From Halobellus limi (lineage in GTDB: Archaea; Halobacteriota; Halobacteria; Halobacteriales; Haloferacaceae), in contig NZ_CP031311.1 of NCBI RefSeq assembly GCF_004799685.1, positions 558,001 through 622,000 on the forward strand: DNA of 64,000 bases. Direction: 5' to 3'. The notes under the pieces are model-generated. The model was not told where the DNA came from, did no database searches, and saw only the letters and a list, made by a program, of their open reading frames with translations. The translations under genes were made by a program, and so were the position numbers. Below, piece after piece: positions 53,536 to 63,518 of the stretch (within the stretch, counting starts at the first letter, position 1; every line of letters begins with the position of its first letter).

Positions 53536-53606
53536 TGCGCTGGCTGGGATTTGAACCCAGGTTGTGACCATGGCAAGGTCACGTGATACCACTACACTAC
53601 CAGCGC
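53536..53606 (-). tRNA. tRNA-Gly (anticodon GCC)
   Basis: On the minus strand the acceptor GCGCTGG pairs with CCAGCGC, discriminator A. The anticodon loop CTTGCCATG gives GCC; the T-arm is CTGGG-TTCAAAT-CCCAG. A TATA-like TAAATAAG (53648-53655, minus-strand CTTATTTA) lies about 45 bp upstream. CCA is not encoded. The A/T-rich nuclease segment lies downstream of its 3' end. Confidence 0.96.
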
Positions 53607-53838
53607 GTGTGTGGTCTGCGTCTGCATTTCTGAGAAGACGGGATTCGTAAATAAGACTTGCGAATCCGGGAGAAAAACCGCCGGATGGCGTGGGGCAATC
53701 TACCACGGGTCGGCGGACCACGAAACCGCCGCGGACGGCCGTGTGAACGGCTCACAGCCCCCGCTAGCTTTCGCTACTCTTTTAGGGTCCGCTCCGGTAT
53801 CGGAAGTACAGTCTAGACGTGACGCTGAAGGGACCGGT

Positions 53839-54672
53839 ATGACGCTGACCGTACTCGTGCCGTCCTCTCTCGTCCGGGAGGCCGAGGACAAACGCGAGGC
53901 AACTCGCAAACTCGGCTACGTCGCCCGCGCGGCGACGGTGTTCCGGGCGGATCGGCTCGTCGTCTTCCCCGACCGGGAAGGCGAGCGACGCTGGGGGGGC
54001 GAGTTCGTCGCGACGGTGCTGCGGTACGCCGCCACGCCCCCACACCTCCGAAAGGAACTGTGGGGGCGACGCGACGAACTCGAGTACGTCGGCGTCCTCC
54101 CGCCCCTCCGCGTCCCGTCTATGACCGGCTCCGAATCAGACGGTTCGGGGTCGTTAACACAGGGAATCGTGACCGAGGTCGGACCTGACGGCCGCGTTCG
54201 GGTCAATTGCGAACTGCAACACCCGGTCTCGCTGCTCGCACCTCCGTCGATGGAGGTGGAGGAGGGGACGCGCGTCGCCATCAGGATCTCTTCGCGAGAA
54301 CCGGTCCGTGCGCGGATCGTCGACGAGCCCGTTCCGGGCTTCGACGTGTCCCGCACGGACCTCGAGGAAGCACTCGGCCGCGCCGACGCGGGCGTCGCGA
54401 TCGCGACGTCCCGCCACGGCGAAGCGCTGACCACCTCGTGGCTGCCGCAGCTCGCCTCGCGTATCGAGCGCGAGGGCGCGACAGTCGCGTTCGGGTCGCC
54501 CGGTCGTGGGCTTCCGGCCATCCTCGGCGTCGACGTCGAGGATGCGGTCGAACCCGCAGACGGTCCGGGGTTCGATCTCTGGCTGAATACGATTCCGCGA
54601 CAGGGCAGCGAGGTGGTGCGAACCGAGGAAGCGATGTTCGCCTCCCTCTCGCCCCTGACACTCACGGAGTGA
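53839..54672 (+). CDS. SPOUT-class putative RNA methyltransferase (DUF171 type)
   Basis: A 277-residue protein of the archaeal SPOUT family that heads many archaeal ribosomal protein operons. The N-terminal part has [28 protein letters not shown] and [11 protein letters not shown]; an OB-like insert (about 105-155, [18 protein letters not shown]) follows, then the knot domain with [16 protein letters not shown] and [19 protein letters not shown], the SAM-binding trefoil. It ends four bases before the L3 start. The target is probably rRNA, not shown here. Its start at 53839 lies 26 bp after a TTTTAGGG region. Confidence 0.88.
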   Translation: MTLTVLVPSSLVREAEDKREATRKLGYVARAATVFRADRLVVFPDREGERRWGGEFVATVLRYAATPPHLRKELWGRRDELEYVGVLPPLRVPSMTGSESDGSGSLTQGIVTEVGPDGRVRVNCELQHPVSLLAPPSMEVEEGTRVAIRISSREPVRARIVDEPVPGFDVSRTDLEEALGRADAGVAIATSRHGEALTTSWLPQLASRIEREGATVAFGSPGRGLPAILGVDVEDAVEPADGPGFDLWLNTIPRQGSEVVRTEEAMFASLSPLTLTE

Positions 54673-54676
54673 ACAC

Positions 54677-55692
54677 ATGCCACAACCAAGCAGACCACGA
54701 AAAGGTTCGATGGGCTTCAGCCCGCGTAAGCGTGCGGCCAAGGAGGTCCCACGCATCCGGTCGTGGCCCGACGACGACGGGTCCCCGGGAATCCAGGGTT
54801 TCGCCGGCTACAAGGCCGGAATGACCCAGGTGATGATGGTCAACGACGAGTCCAACTCCCCCGCGAAGGGATGGAGGAGGCCGTGCCCGTGACCGTCGTC
54901 GAGACGCCGCCGATGCGCGCCGTCGCCCTTCGAGCCTACGAAGACACGCCGTACGGAGCAAAGCCGCTCACCGAGGTGTGGGGAAGCGAGTTCGAGGAGA
55001 ACCTCGACCGCACGCTCGACCTCCCGAACGAGGACACCTTCGACGACGACGCCGACGACCTCCGAGCCGCGGTCGAGGCCGGCGACGTCGACGACGTGCG
55101 CCTCATCACCCACACCGTTCCGAGCGAGATGCAGAACGTCCCCAAGAAGAAGCCCGACGTGATGGAGACGCGCGTCGGCGGCGGATCCGTCGACGAGCGC
55201 GTCGACTTCGCGCTCGACCTCGTCGGAGAGGGCGGCGAGCACGAACTCTCCGACGTCTTCCGCGCCGGCGAGTACCTCGACGTCGCGGGCGTCACGAAGG
55301 GGAAGGGGACGCAGGGCCCCGTCAAGCGGTGGGGCGTCCAGAAGCGGAAGGGCAAACACGCCCGCCAGGGATGGCGGCGCCGGATCGGCAACCTCGGTCC
55401 GTGGAACCCCTCCCGCGTGCGCTCGACCGTCCCCCAGCAGGGACAGACGGGCTACCACCAGCGAACCGAACTGAACAAGCGCCTCATCGACATCGGTGAG
55501 GGTTCAGAACCGACCGTCGACGGCGGCTTCGTCGGCTACGGCGAGGTCGACGGACCGTACGCGCTCGTCAAGGGCTCCCTGCCGGGCCCGGACAAGCGCC
55601 TCCTGCGGTTCCGTCCCGCCGTCCGCCCCGGCGACCAGCCGCGTCTCGACCCCGAGGTGCGCTACGTGTCGACGGAATCGAACCAGGGCTAG
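54677..55692 (+). CDS. rpl3: 50S ribosomal protein L3 (uL3), split by a one-base frameshift
   Basis: The first 60 codons ([42 protein letters not shown]) and the remainder ([20 protein letters not shown] onward, with [23 protein letters not shown]) are both normal haloarchaeal L3 but in different frames. The shift lies at a run of five C at 54858-54862; adding one C restores a 338-residue protein of the expected length and the sequence NSPREGMEE. As L3 is essential, a sequencing or assembly error is by far the most likely cause. First ribosomal gene of the operon, four bases after the methylase. Confidence 0.93.
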
Positions 55693-55695
55693 AAC

Positions 55696-56442
55696 ATGAA
55701 GGCAACAATTCGCGACCTGAACGGCGACGACGCCGGCACGCTCGACCTCCCGGAGGTCTTTCAGACCCCGTACCGTCCAGACCTCATCGAGCGAGCCGTA
55801 GTCGCCGCGCAGGCCAACCGGAAACAGGCGTACGGTGCCGACCCCTACGCGGGGCTGCGAACTCCGGCCGAGTCGTTCGGCAGCGGCCGCGGGATGGCGC
55901 ACGTCCCCCGCGAGAACGGGCGCGCCCGACGCGTCCCTCACGCCGTCAAGGGCCGGAAGGCGCACCCGCCGAAGGCGGAGAAGGACCAGGGCAAGGAGAT
56001 CAACGACAAGGAGCGAAAGCTCGCCGTCCGCTCGGCGATCGCCGCCACGACGGACGAAGAGCTCGCCCGCGAGCGCGGTCACCGGTTCGACGACGACGTC
56101 GAACTCCCGCTCGTCGTCTCCGACGACTTCGAGGATCTGATCAAGACCCGCGAGGTCGTCGACCTGCTCGAATCGCTCGGCGTCCACGCCGACGTCGAGC
56201 ACTCCGACGAGAACAAGAAGGTGAAGGCCGGCCGCGGGAAGACCCGCGGACGGAAGTACACGCGTCCGAAGTCGATCCTCTTCGTCACGAGCGAGGAGCC
56301 CTCGAAGGCGGCGCGGAACCTCCCCGGCGCCGACGTGGTCACCGCGGCCAACGTGAGCGCCGAGGACCTCGCGCCCGGCACGCAGGCCGGTCGGCTCACG
56401 CTGTTCACCGAGAGCGCGGTCGAGGAGGTGGCGGACCGATGA
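55696..56442 (+). CDS. rpl4: 50S ribosomal protein L4 (uL4)
   Basis: A 248-residue archaeal/eukaryotic-type L4. Recognisable parts are QTPYRPDLIERAVVAAQANRKQAYG, the tunnel loop with GSGRGMAHVPRENGRARRVPHAV, and the C-terminal RGKTRGRKYTRPKSILFV. It starts three bases after the L3 stop, and its stop overlaps the L23 start by four bases. It binds 23S rRNA and lines the exit tunnel. Confidence 0.97.
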   Translation: MKATIRDLNGDDAGTLDLPEVFQTPYRPDLIERAVVAAQANRKQAYGADPYAGLRTPAESFGSGRGMAHVPRENGRARRVPHAVKGRKAHPPKAEKDQGKEINDKERKLAVRSAIAATTDEELARERGHRFDDDVELPLVVSDDFEDLIKTREVVDLLESLGVHADVEHSDENKKVKAGRGKTRGRKYTRPKSILFVTSEEPSKAARNLPGADVVTAANVSAEDLAPGTQAGRLTLFTESAVEEVADR

Positions 56443-56693
56443 GTTCGCTCATCGAGCACCCCCTCGTCACCGAGAAGGCGATGGACGAGATGGACTTCGA
56501 CAACAAGCTCCAGTTCATCGTCGACCTCGACGCCACGAAGGCGGAGATCGAAGACGAGGTCGAATCGCGCTATGAAGTGTCCGTCGTGAACGTGAACACG
56601 CAGATAACGCCACGAGGCGAGAAGAAGGCGACCGTCCGACTCCACGAGGACGACGACGCGCAGGAAGTCGCCTCGCGAATCGGGGTGTTCTGA
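56439..56693 (+). CDS. rpl23: 50S ribosomal protein L23 (uL23)
   Basis: An 84-residue L23. IEHPLVTEKAMDEMDFDNKLQFIVD and RYEVSVVNVNTQITPRGEKKATVRL are the standard beta-alpha-beta core. It sits at the tunnel exit, where it contacts SRP and translocon. It overlaps L4 by four bases and lies two bases before L2. Confidence 0.97.
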   Translation: MSSLIEHPLVTEKAMDEMDFDNKLQFIVDLDATKAEIEDEVESRYEVSVVNVNTQITPRGEKKATVRLHEDDDAQEVASRIGVF

Positions 56694-56695
56694 AC

Positions 56696-57430
56696 ATGGG
56701 ACGACGAATTCAGGGCCAGCGTCGCGGGCGCGGCACGTCCACGTTCCGGGCGCCGTCGCACCGCTACAAGGCCGAACTCTCGCACAAGAAGGACGAATCG
56801 AGCGACACGATCTCCGGGACGGTCGTCGACATCGAGCACGACCCCGCCCGCAGCGCCCCGGTCGTCGCCGTCGAGTTCGAGGACGGCGATCAGCGGCTCG
56901 TCCTCGCGCCCGAGGGCGTCGCCGTCGGCGACACGATCCAGGTCGGCGTCAGCGCGGAGATCAAACCCGGTAACACGCTCCCGCTCTCGGAGATCCCCGA
57001 GGGAGTTCCCGTCTGTAACGTCGAGAGTCAGCCCGGCGACGGCGGGAAGTTCGCACGGGCCTCCGGGACGAGCGCACAGCTGATGACCCACGACCGCCGC
57101 GTCGCGGTCGTGAAGCTCCCCTCCGGGGAGGTCAAGCGGCTGAACCCGCAGTGCCGCGCCACCGTCGGCGTCGTCGCCGGCGGCGGTCGGACGGAGAAGC
57201 CGTTCGTGAAGGCCGGCAAGAAGCACCACAAGATGAAAGCGCGCGGCATCAAGTGGCCGCGCGTCCGCGGTGTCGCGATGAACGCCGTCGACCACCCGTT
57301 CGGTGGCGGCGGCCGCCAGCACCCCGGTCAGCCGAAGTCCGTCTCGCGGGACGCCCCGCCGGGACGGAAGGTCGGCGACATCGCCTCGAAGCGCACCGGT
57401 CGCGGTGGCAAAGGAGGCAAGGATAACTAA
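56696..57430 (+). CDS. rpl2: 50S ribosomal protein L2 (uL2)
   Basis: A 244-residue L2. The N-terminus [20 protein letters not shown] and the C-terminal [21 protein letters not shown] are hallmark segments, the latter near the peptidyl transferase centre with its conserved histidine. The basic end ([12 protein letters not shown]) is usual. The S19 ATG overlaps its stop codon by one base (TAATG). Confidence 0.97.
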   Translation: MGRRIQGQRRGRGTSTFRAPSHRYKAELSHKKDESSDTISGTVVDIEHDPARSAPVVAVEFEDGDQRLVLAPEGVAVGDTIQVGVSAEIKPGNTLPLSEIPEGVPVCNVESQPGDGGKFARASGTSAQLMTHDRRVAVVKLPSGEVKRLNPQCRATVGVVAGGGRTEKPFVKAGKKHHKMKARGIKWPRVRGVAMNAVDHPFGGGGRQHPGQPKSVSRDAPPGRKVGDIASKRTGRGGKGGKDN

Positions 57431-57852
57431 TGAGTTCGGAATACCGCACCGGCCGCGAGGGTGAGTTCACCTACCGCGGTCACACGCTCGACGAGCTGCA
57501 GGAGATGTCGCTCGACGAGGTCGCAGAACTGCTCCCCGCTCGACAGCGGCGAACCATCGAACGAGGACTCTCGGTCCAACAGGAGAAACTGCTGGAGGAG
57601 GCCCGCGAGGCCGGCGTCCAGGAGACGGCCAACGATCCGATCCGGACCCACCTTCGGGACATGCCCGTCCTCCCCGAATTCGTCGAGAAGACGTTCGAGG
57701 TGTACACGGGGCAGTCCTTCGAGCGCGTCCGCGTCGAGCCCGAGATGATCGGGCACTACCTGGGCGAGTTCCAGCTGACCCGAACGTCGGTCGAACACGG
57801 TCAGGCCGGCATCGGCGCGACCCGGTCCTCGAAGTTCGTGCCGCTCAAATAA
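57430..57852 (+). CDS. rps19: 30S ribosomal protein S19 (uS19)
   Basis: A 140-residue S19. The core motif is seen in [38 protein letters not shown] as short pieces ([11 protein letters not shown]) and the C-terminus ends [14 protein letters not shown]. The N-terminal 60 residues ([18 protein letters not shown]) are the archaeal/eukaryotic extension. It lies in the head of the small subunit beside tRNA. Three bases separate it from L22. Confidence 0.96.
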   Translation: MSSEYRTGREGEFTYRGHTLDELQEMSLDEVAELLPARQRRTIERGLSVQQEKLLEEAREAGVQETANDPIRTHLRDMPVLPEFVEKTFEVYTGQSFERVRVEPEMIGHYLGEFQLTRTSVEHGQAGIGATRSSKFVPLK

Positions 57853-57855
57853 ACC

Positions 57856-58326
57856 ATGGGTATCAACTACAGCGTCGAGGCCGACCCGGAGACCACCGCC
57901 AAGGGGATGCTCCGCGATCGGCCCATCAGCCTGAAGCACAGCAAGGCCATCTCCCGTGAGATCAAGGGGAAGACCGTCGGCGACGCGGAGGAGTACCTCC
58001 AGGACGTCATCGACGAGAAGCAGTCCGTCCCGTTCCGACAGCACAACACCGGCGTCGGGCACCGCTCCGACATCGACGGCTGGGACGCGGGCCGCTACCC
58101 CGAGAAGGCCTCGAAGGCGTTCCTCGAACTCCTCGAGAACGTCTCGTCGAACGCCGACGAACAGGGGTTCGACGCCGCGGAGATGACGATCAAACACGTC
58201 GCCGCCCACAAGGTCGGCGAACGACAGGGCCGCAAACCCCGCGCGTTCGGTAGCGCCGACCCGTGGAACACGCCGGTCTGTGACGTCGAACTCATCGTCG
58301 AAGAACCCGAGGAGGTCGAAGCCTAA
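57856..58326 (+). CDS. rpl22: 50S ribosomal protein L22 (uL22)
   Basis: A 156-residue L22. It opens [20 protein letters not shown], has [18 protein letters not shown] and the tunnel-loop region [13 protein letters not shown]; the C-terminal [16 protein letters not shown] is archaeal. Its stop overlaps the S3 start by one base (TAATG). Confidence 0.96.
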   Translation: MGINYSVEADPETTAKGMLRDRPISLKHSKAISREIKGKTVGDAEEYLQDVIDEKQSVPFRQHNTGVGHRSDIDGWDAGRYPEKASKAFLELLENVSSNADEQGFDAAEMTIKHVAAHKVGERQGRKPRAFGSADPWNTPVCDVELIVEEPEEVEA

Positions 58327-59282
58327 TGGCCGACGAACACCAGTTCATCGAAGACGGGCTGCAGCGCTCCCAGATCGACGAGTTCTTCGCCGACGAACTC
58401 GGTCGCGCCGGCTACGGCGGGATGGACGTCGCGAAGACGCCGATGGGGACCCAGATCGTCCTGAAGGCCGAAAAGCCCGGGATGGTCATCGGCAAGGGCG
58501 GAAAGAACATCCGCAAGGTCACCCGCGAACTCGAAGAGCGGTTCAACCTCGACGACCCCCAGATCGACGTTCAGGAGGTCGACGAGCCCGACCTGAACGC
58601 CCGCATCGTCGCGGACCGACTGGCCAACGCACTCGAGCGCGGCTGGTACTTCCGCAAGGCGGGCCACACCACGATCGACCGCATCATGGAGTCCGGCGCA
58701 CTCGGCGCCGAGATCGTCCTGAGCGGGAAGGTCACGGGTGCGCGCTCGCGCGTCGAGAAGTTCAACCGCGGCTACATCAAGCACAACGGCGAACCCGCCC
58801 AGGAGATCGTCGACGAGGGCCAGGGCGTCGCCGTGATGAAGCTCGGCACGATCGGCGTGACCGTGAAGATCATCCCGCCGGGCGCCGAGCTGCCCGACGA
58901 CTTCGAGATCCACGAGGACGTCGACGTCGAACCCGTCGAGCAGGTCGCAGAGAGCGAGGGCGTCGAATCGCTCCTCGAAGAGGAGCCCGAGGAGGTCCCC
59001 GACGTCGGCGAGGCCGACGAGGACGTCGAGGTCCCCGACGAGGCCCCCGAGGAGGTCATCGACGAGGAGGTTGTCGAGGAAGTCATCGACGAGACCGAGG
59101 AGGAGCCCGTCGAGACGGGCGACGCCGAAGAGGCCGACGAGGCCGACGTCGAGGAGGAACTCGACGAACTCGACGAGGAGGTCGAGGCGGAAGCCGAGGA
59201 GCTCCTCGACGAGATGGAAGAGGCCGACGAGGAGTCGGCTGACGCCGACGACTCCGAGGACGAAACGGAGGACGACGAATAA
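58326..59282 (+). CDS. rps3: 30S ribosomal protein S3 (uS3) with long acidic tail
   Basis: A 318-residue S3. The KH domain carries [18 protein letters not shown] (near 58), then the C-terminal domain with [24 protein letters not shown] as short pieces ([10 protein letters not shown]). From about 200 the chain is a tail of over 100 residues almost entirely Glu/Asp/Val/Ala, the haloarchaeal extension. The mRNA entry-site helicase residues of S3 are in the conserved part. Its stop overlaps the L29 start by one base. Confidence 0.96.
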   Translation: MADEHQFIEDGLQRSQIDEFFADELGRAGYGGMDVAKTPMGTQIVLKAEKPGMVIGKGGKNIRKVTRELEERFNLDDPQIDVQEVDEPDLNARIVADRLANALERGWYFRKAGHTTIDRIMESGALGAEIVLSGKVTGARSRVEKFNRGYIKHNGEPAQEIVDEGQGVAVMKLGTIGVTVKIIPPGAELPDDFEIHEDVDVEPVEQVAESEGVESLLEEEPEEVPDVGEADEDVEVPDEAPEEVIDEEVVEEVIDETEEEPVETGDAEEADEADVEEELDELDEEVEAEAEELLDEMEEADEESADADDSEDETEDDE

Positions 59283-59488
59283 TGGCGATCCTCTACCCCG
59301 AAGAGATCCGCGATATGACGGCCGCAGAGCGCGAGGCCGAGCTCGAAGAGCTCGAGACCGAACTGCTCAACACGAAGGCCGTGCAGGCCGCCGGCGGCGC
59401 CCCGGAGAACCCGGGTCGCGTCGGCGAACTCAAGCGGACGATCGCGCGGATCAAGACGATCCAGGCCGAAGAAGGCGACCTCGAATAG
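59282..59488 (+). CDS. rpl29: 50S ribosomal protein L29 (uL29)
   Basis: A 68-residue two-helix protein: [20 protein letters not shown], then [15 protein letters not shown]. It has the length and motif of archaeal L29 with an acidic end. It overlaps S3 by one base and lies four bases before the RNase P protein gene. Confidence 0.96.
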   Translation: MAILYPEEIRDMTAAEREAELEELETELLNTKAVQAAGGAPENPGRVGELKRTIARIKTIQAEEGDLE

Positions 59489-59492
59489 ACCA

Positions 59493-60041
59493 ATGGCACT
59501 GACACCCGAGACGCTGACGCGACACGAACTCAACGGCCTCCGCGTGGCCGTCGTCGACGCGCCCAACCCCGACCTCGTCGGGATCGAGGGTCGCGTCGTC
59601 GTCGAGACGATGCGGACGCTGCACGTCGACGTCAGCGGAAGCGACGCGGACGCGGTCGCCGTCGAGAGCGACGCGACCGCGACTGCCGTCGGCGGCGATG
59701 CCGACGACGCGACCGAGACGCGTCGCGCTCGGGTGAAACAGGTGCCGAAGGGGGGCACGACGTTCGAGTTCGCGCTCCCCAGCCGGGACGAGAGGCCCGG
59801 ACGCACAGATGAAGCCGCCGACGCCGCGAAGGCGTCGGGGACCGCGTCCAAACTTCGATCGGAAACTGCCGGCGGATTCGAGGCCGGTCAGTCTGGTCGG
59901 CGCGCTGCGGACGCCGCAGCCGCTTCTCGGCGGAACGCCGAGAATTGCGAGGGCGTGGCCTACGTTACGGTGGATGGCACACGTCTGCTCTCACGACCCG
60001 CCTTGCGGACCGAGAAGGCAGGTGACACATTATGGCGATAG
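59493..60041 (+). CDS. rnp1: RNase P protein component 1 (Rpp29/Pop4)
   Basis: A 182-residue Rpp29 protein of the archaeal RNase P holoenzyme (tRNA 5' processing), in its usual place between L29 and S17. Conserved pieces: [36 protein letters not shown] as its first part ([10 protein letters not shown]), [16 protein letters not shown], and the end [15 protein letters not shown]. Between these two last pieces lies an insert of about 65 residues rich in Ala/Arg/Ser/Asp, and another acidic one lies at about 50-75. Archaeal relatives are usually much shorter. It overlaps the S17 start by ten bases. Confidence 0.9.
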   Translation: MALTPETLTRHELNGLRVAVVDAPNPDLVGIEGRVVVETMRTLHVDVSGSDADAVAVESDATATAVGGDADDATETRRARVKQVPKGGTTFEFALPSRDERPGRTDEAADAAKASGTASKLRSETAGGFEAGQSGRRAADAAAASRRNAENCEGVAYVTVDGTRLLSRPALRTEKAGDTLWR

Positions 60042-60358
60042 GACTGAACGTAGAAGAACCGGAGGAGACCTGCTCCGACGAGAACTGTCCCTTCCACGGA
60101 ACGCTTTCCGTGCGCGGACAGACGCTCGAAGGAACGGTCGCCTCCACCGACATGGAGAAAACCGTCATCGTGGAGCGTGAATACGACGTTCACGTTCCCA
60201 AGTACGACCGCTACATGAAGCGGCGTAGTCGCATTCCGGCCCACGCACCCCCGTGCGTGGACCTCGAGGAAGGCGACACGGTGCGTATCGCAGAGACCCG
60301 ACCGCTGTCGAAGACCAAGGCCCACGTCGTGGTCGAGACCCTCGGAGGTGCCGAGTGA
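60032..60358 (+). CDS. rps17: 30S ribosomal protein S17 (uS17)
   Basis: A 108-residue S17. [21 protein letters not shown] is the archaeal N-terminal piece (two cysteines), then [29 protein letters not shown], seen as [11 protein letters not shown] and the OB-fold signature [20 protein letters not shown]. Its stop overlaps the L14 ATG by one base. Confidence 0.96.
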   Translation: MAIGLNVEEPEETCSDENCPFHGTLSVRGQTLEGTVASTDMEKTVIVEREYDVHVPKYDRYMKRRSRIPAHAPPCVDLEEGDTVRIAETRPLSKTKAHVVVETLGGAE

Positions 60359-60756
60359 TGGAGGCGCTGAAAGCCGACGTCACGAAAGGCCTCGAACGGG
60401 GCTCGCTCATCACGTGCGCCGACAACACTGGCGCGCGCCAGCTGAAGGTCATCAGCGTGAAGGGTTCCTCAGGAACCAAGAACCGACACCCCAAGGCGGG
60501 CATCGGCGACCAGGTCACCGTTTCGGTGACCAAAGGGACGCCGGAGATGCGCCGCCAGGTGCTGCAGGCCGTCGTCGTCCGCCAGCGGAAGCCGATCCGC
60601 CGGCCGGACGGGACGCGCGTGAAGTTCGAGGACAACGCCGCCGTCATCATCGACGAGATGGACGAGCCTCGCGGGACCGAGATCAAGGGTCCCATCGCGC
60701 GCGAAGTGGCCGAGCGCTTCGGGAGCATCGCCTCGACGGCGACGATGATCGTTTGA
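60358..60756 (+). CDS. rpl14: 50S ribosomal protein L14 (uL14)
   Basis: A 132-residue L14. [41 protein letters not shown] and [21 protein letters not shown] are the family signature. The ATG at 60358 overlaps the S17 stop and gives the archaeal length. Part of the factor-binding side of the subunit. Confidence 0.97.
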   Translation: MEALKADVTKGLERGSLITCADNTGARQLKVISVKGSSGTKNRHPKAGIGDQVTVSVTKGTPEMRRQVLQAVVVRQRKPIRRPDGTRVKFEDNAAVIIDEMDEPRGTEIKGPIAREVAERFGSIASTATMIV

Positions 60757-60760
60757 ATCA

Positions 60761-61123
60761 ATGACTGAACAACCACGCAAACAGCGAACGCAGACGCAGA
60801 ACGCGCCCCTGCACGAGCGGCAGAACCAGGTCCGCGCGACGCTGTCCGACGAGCTCCGCGAGGAGTACGGACAGCGGAACGTTCGCGTCAACGCGGGCGA
60901 TACCGTCGAGGTGCTCCGCGGCGACTACGCCGGCACGGAGGCCGAAGTCGTCGAGGTGGACCTCACGGACACGGTCGTTCACGTCGAAGACGTGACGGTC
61001 GAGAAGGCCGACGGCGAGGAAGTGCCTCGTCCGCTCGACGCCTCGAACCTCCGCGTGACCGAACTGGATCTGGAAGACGACCGCCGCGAGGCGCGGCTGC
61101 GAGCGACGGAGGACGAAGCATGA
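60761..61123 (+). CDS. rpl24: 50S ribosomal protein L24 (uL24)
   Basis: A 120-residue L24. The KOW motif lies in [25 protein letters not shown]; the N-terminal [22 protein letters not shown] is the archaeal/eukaryotic L26e extension. It has the acidic halophilic end. Its stop overlaps the S4e start by four bases. Confidence 0.97.
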   Translation: MTEQPRKQRTQTQNAPLHERQNQVRATLSDELREEYGQRNVRVNAGDTVEVLRGDYAGTEAEVVEVDLTDTVVHVEDVTVEKADGEEVPRPLDASNLRVTELDLEDDRREARLRATEDEA

Positions 61124-61884
61124 CCCGACACCAGAAGCGACTTTCGGCCCCGAACGCCTGGCCCGTCGAGCGGAAGACGGGCACGTTCACGGTCAAGGCC
61201 GGCGCGGGTCCGCACGGAGAGGCGGGGGTTCCCCTGCTCATCCTCCTGCGGGACGTGCTCGGTTACGTCGACTCGAAGAAGGAGGCGCGCTACGCCCTCA
61301 ACGAGGGCTCGGTCCTCGTCAACGGCGACGCCGTCTCCGACGAGCAGCGCCCGGTGGGGATGTTCGACATCCTCGCGTTCACCGAGCGCGAAGAGTACTA
61401 CCGCGTCTTCCCCGAGGAGGGCGGACGCCTGGCGCTGACGCCGATCGACGCCGACGCGGCAGACGGCCGACTCGGCAAGATCGTCCGAAAGCAGGACGTC
61501 AGCGGCGGCGACACGCAGCTGACGCTGCACGACGGCTCGAACCTCCGCGTCGAGGACGCGAGCGAGTACGCCACGAAGGACTCGCTCGTCGTCGACAACG
61601 AGACCAAAGAGATCGTCGCGCACTTCTCCTACGAGGAGGGCGCACTCGTCACCGCCGTCGACGGCTCGCACTCGGGCGAGATCGGCGAGGTCGACGAGAT
61701 CGTCGTGACCGCCGGCAGCGGCGACAACACCGTCGTCGTCGACACCGGCGAGGACGCCTTCGAGACGATCGAGGAGTACGTCGTCGTCATCGACGAGCAG
61801 TTCGTCGACGACGAGGACGCCGACGATTCGGACGTCTCGTCCGACGACGAGGCCGACGCCACCGACGGAGGTGACGACGAATGA
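61120..61884 (+). CDS. rps4e: 30S ribosomal protein S4e
   Basis: A 254-residue archaeal/eukaryotic S4e. [25 protein letters not shown] opens the protein; an S4-type RNA-binding part has [23 protein letters not shown]; the central domain has VGMFDILAF; the KOW follows. The last 30 residues are an acidic Asp/Glu/Ser tail not found in non-halophiles. It overlaps L24 and L5 by four bases each. Confidence 0.96.
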   Translation: MTRHQKRLSAPNAWPVERKTGTFTVKAGAGPHGEAGVPLLILLRDVLGYVDSKKEARYALNEGSVLVNGDAVSDEQRPVGMFDILAFTEREEYYRVFPEEGGRLALTPIDADAADGRLGKIVRKQDVSGGDTQLTLHDGSNLRVEDASEYATKDSLVVDNETKEIVAHFSYEEGALVTAVDGSHSGEIGEVDEIVVTAGSGDNTVVVDTGEDAFETIEEYVVVIDEQFVDDEDADDSDVSSDDEADATDGGDDE

Positions 61885-62408
61885 GCGAGGCGGAGTTCCA
61901 CGAGATGCGCGAACCGCAGATCGAGAAGGTCGTCGTCCACATGGGCGTCGGCGAGGGCGGTCGCGAGCTCGCGAACGCCGAGGAGATCCTCGAGGAGATC
62001 GCCGGCCAGGAAGCCGTCCGCACGCAGGCGACCCGCGCGGCGACCCAGTTCGGGTCCCGCGTCGGCGACCCCGTCGGCGCGAAGGTCACTCTTCGCGGCG
62101 AGGAGGCGGAGGCCTTCTTAGAGAAGTCGCTGCCGATCGCCGACCTCAAAGAGCGGCAGTTCGACGAGACGGGGAACTTCAGCTTCGGTGTCGAAGAGCA
62201 CACCGACTTCCCCTCTCAGGAGTACGACCCGCAGATCGGGATCTACGGGCTGGACGTGACGGTCAACCTCGTCCGCCCCGGATACCGGGTGAAAAAGCGC
62301 AACAAGGCGTCCCAGTCGATCCCGAACCGACACCGACTGACGCCCGAGGACGCGATCGTCTTCGTCGAGGACGCCTTCGACGTCGACGTGGAGGCCACAG
62401 ACTCATGA
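61881..62408 (+). CDS. rpl5: 50S ribosomal protein L5 (uL5)
   Basis: A 175-residue L5 that binds 5S r[41 protein letters not shown] and [22 protein letters not shown] are typical. Overlaps of four bases with S4e before and S14 after show tight coupling. Confidence 0.97.
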   Translation: MSEAEFHEMREPQIEKVVVHMGVGEGGRELANAEEILEEIAGQEAVRTQATRAATQFGSRVGDPVGAKVTLRGEEAEAFLEKSLPIADLKERQFDETGNFSFGVEEHTDFPSQEYDPQIGIYGLDVTVNLVRPGYRVKKRNKASQSIPNRHRLTPEDAIVFVEDAFDVDVEATDS

Positions 62409-62581
62409 GCGAATCAGAGACAGAACAGACGGGCGAGCACGCGAGCCGGCGCACGGGCCAGAGCCACGAGTGCCGACGCTGCGGCCGCAATCAGGGTCTC
62501 GTCGGTAAGTACGAGATCTACCTGTGCCGACAGTGCTTCCGCGAGGTCGCCCGCGAGATGGGATTCAAGAAGTACCGATAA
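62405..62581 (+). CDS. rps14: 30S ribosomal protein S14 (uS14), zinc type
   Basis: A 58-residue S14. Two CxxC pairs, CRRC and CRQC, form the zinc site of the archaeal type, with [21 protein letters not shown] between and EMGFKKYR at the end. The ATG at 62405 overlaps the L5 stop. It binds the 16S rRNA head. Confidence 0.96.
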   Translation: MSESETEQTGEHASRRTGQSHECRRCGRNQGLVGKYEIYLCRQCFREVAREMGFKKYR

Positions 62582-62583
62582 CT

Positions 62584-62976
62584 ATGGCAGGAAACGATCC
62601 ACTCGCCAACGCGCTCGCCGGCGTCGACAACGCCGAGAGCGTCGGGCACCTGTCCCACGAGATACAGCCCGCCTCCAACGTCATCGGCTCCGTCCTCGAG
62701 GTCTTCTACGACCGCGGGTACATCGACGGCTTCGAGTTCGTCGACGACGGCAAGGCCGGACGCTTCGAGGTCGAACTGAGCGGCGCAATCAACGAATGTG
62801 GTGCCGTCAAGCCCCGCTACTCGGCGGGCGCAGACGAGTTCGAGAAGTGGGAGAAGCGATACCTCCCCGCCCGCGACTACGGGACGCTCATCGTCACGAC
62901 GAGCCACGGCGTCATGAGCCACTACGAGGCCCGCGAACAGGGCATCGGTGGCCAAGTAATCGCCTACGTGTACTGA
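62584..62976 (+). CDS. rps8: 30S ribosomal protein S8 (uS8)
   Basis: A 130-residue S8. [19 protein letters not shown] opens; the C-terminal signature is [23 protein letters not shown]. The ATG at 62584, two bases after the S14 stop, gives the family length. Primary binder of the 16S rRNA central domain. Confidence 0.97.
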   Translation: MAGNDPLANALAGVDNAESVGHLSHEIQPASNVIGSVLEVFYDRGYIDGFEFVDDGKAGRFEVELSGAINECGAVKPRYSAGADEFEKWEKRYLPARDYGTLIVTTSHGVMSHYEAREQGIGGQVIAYVY

Positions 62977-62980
62977 TACT

Positions 62981-63517
62981 ATGACCAGAGTAGAAATCGA
63001 AATTCCGGACGAGGTCTCCGCCGAGGTGTCCAACCTCGATCTGACGGTCGAGGGGCCGAACGGCAGCGTCACCCGGACGCTGTGGTACCCCTCCGTCAGC
63101 GTGAGCGTCGAGGACGAGCAGATCGTCATCGCCGCCGAGGAGGAGGACGCCAAGACGAACGCCACCGTCGGGACCTTCGAGAGCCACGTGTCGAACATGC
63201 TCCACGGGGTCACCGAAGGCTGGACGTACGAGATGGAAGTCTACTACGCTCACTTCCCGATGCAGGTCGACGTCGAGGGCGACGAAGTCGTCATCGAGAA
63301 CTTCCTCGGAGAGAAGTCCTCGCGACGGACGCCGATCCGCGGAGACACGGAGGTACAGGTCGACGGCGAAGTGGTCACCCTGACGGGCCCCTCGAAAGAG
63401 GACGTCGGGCAGACCGCCGCCGACATCGAACAGCTCACTCGCGTGACGGACAAGGACACGCGCGTCTTCCAGGACGGCGTCTACATCACGCAGAAACCGC
63501 AGACCGGAGGTGCCTGA
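62981..63517 (+). CDS. rpl6: 50S ribosomal protein L6 (uL6)
   Basis: A 178-residue L6. [29 protein letters not shown] is the first of two repeated domains (as EGPNGSVTR); the second has [14 protein letters not shown]-like residues and [20 protein letters not shown]. Archaeal-type spacing. Its stop lies one base before the L32e ATG. Confidence 0.97.
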   Translation: MTRVEIEIPDEVSAEVSNLDLTVEGPNGSVTRTLWYPSVSVSVEDEQIVIAAEEEDAKTNATVGTFESHVSNMLHGVTEGWTYEMEVYYAHFPMQVDVEGDEVVIENFLGEKSSRRTPIRGDTEVQVDGEVVTLTGPSKEDVGQTAADIEQLTRVTDKDTRVFQDGVYITQKPQTGGA

Positions 63518-63518
63518 G

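Noticed and set aside
54677-54892. A separate small gene at the start of L3
   Set aside because: The 71-codon frame is simply the N-terminal part of L3; it is joined to the rest by adding one C.
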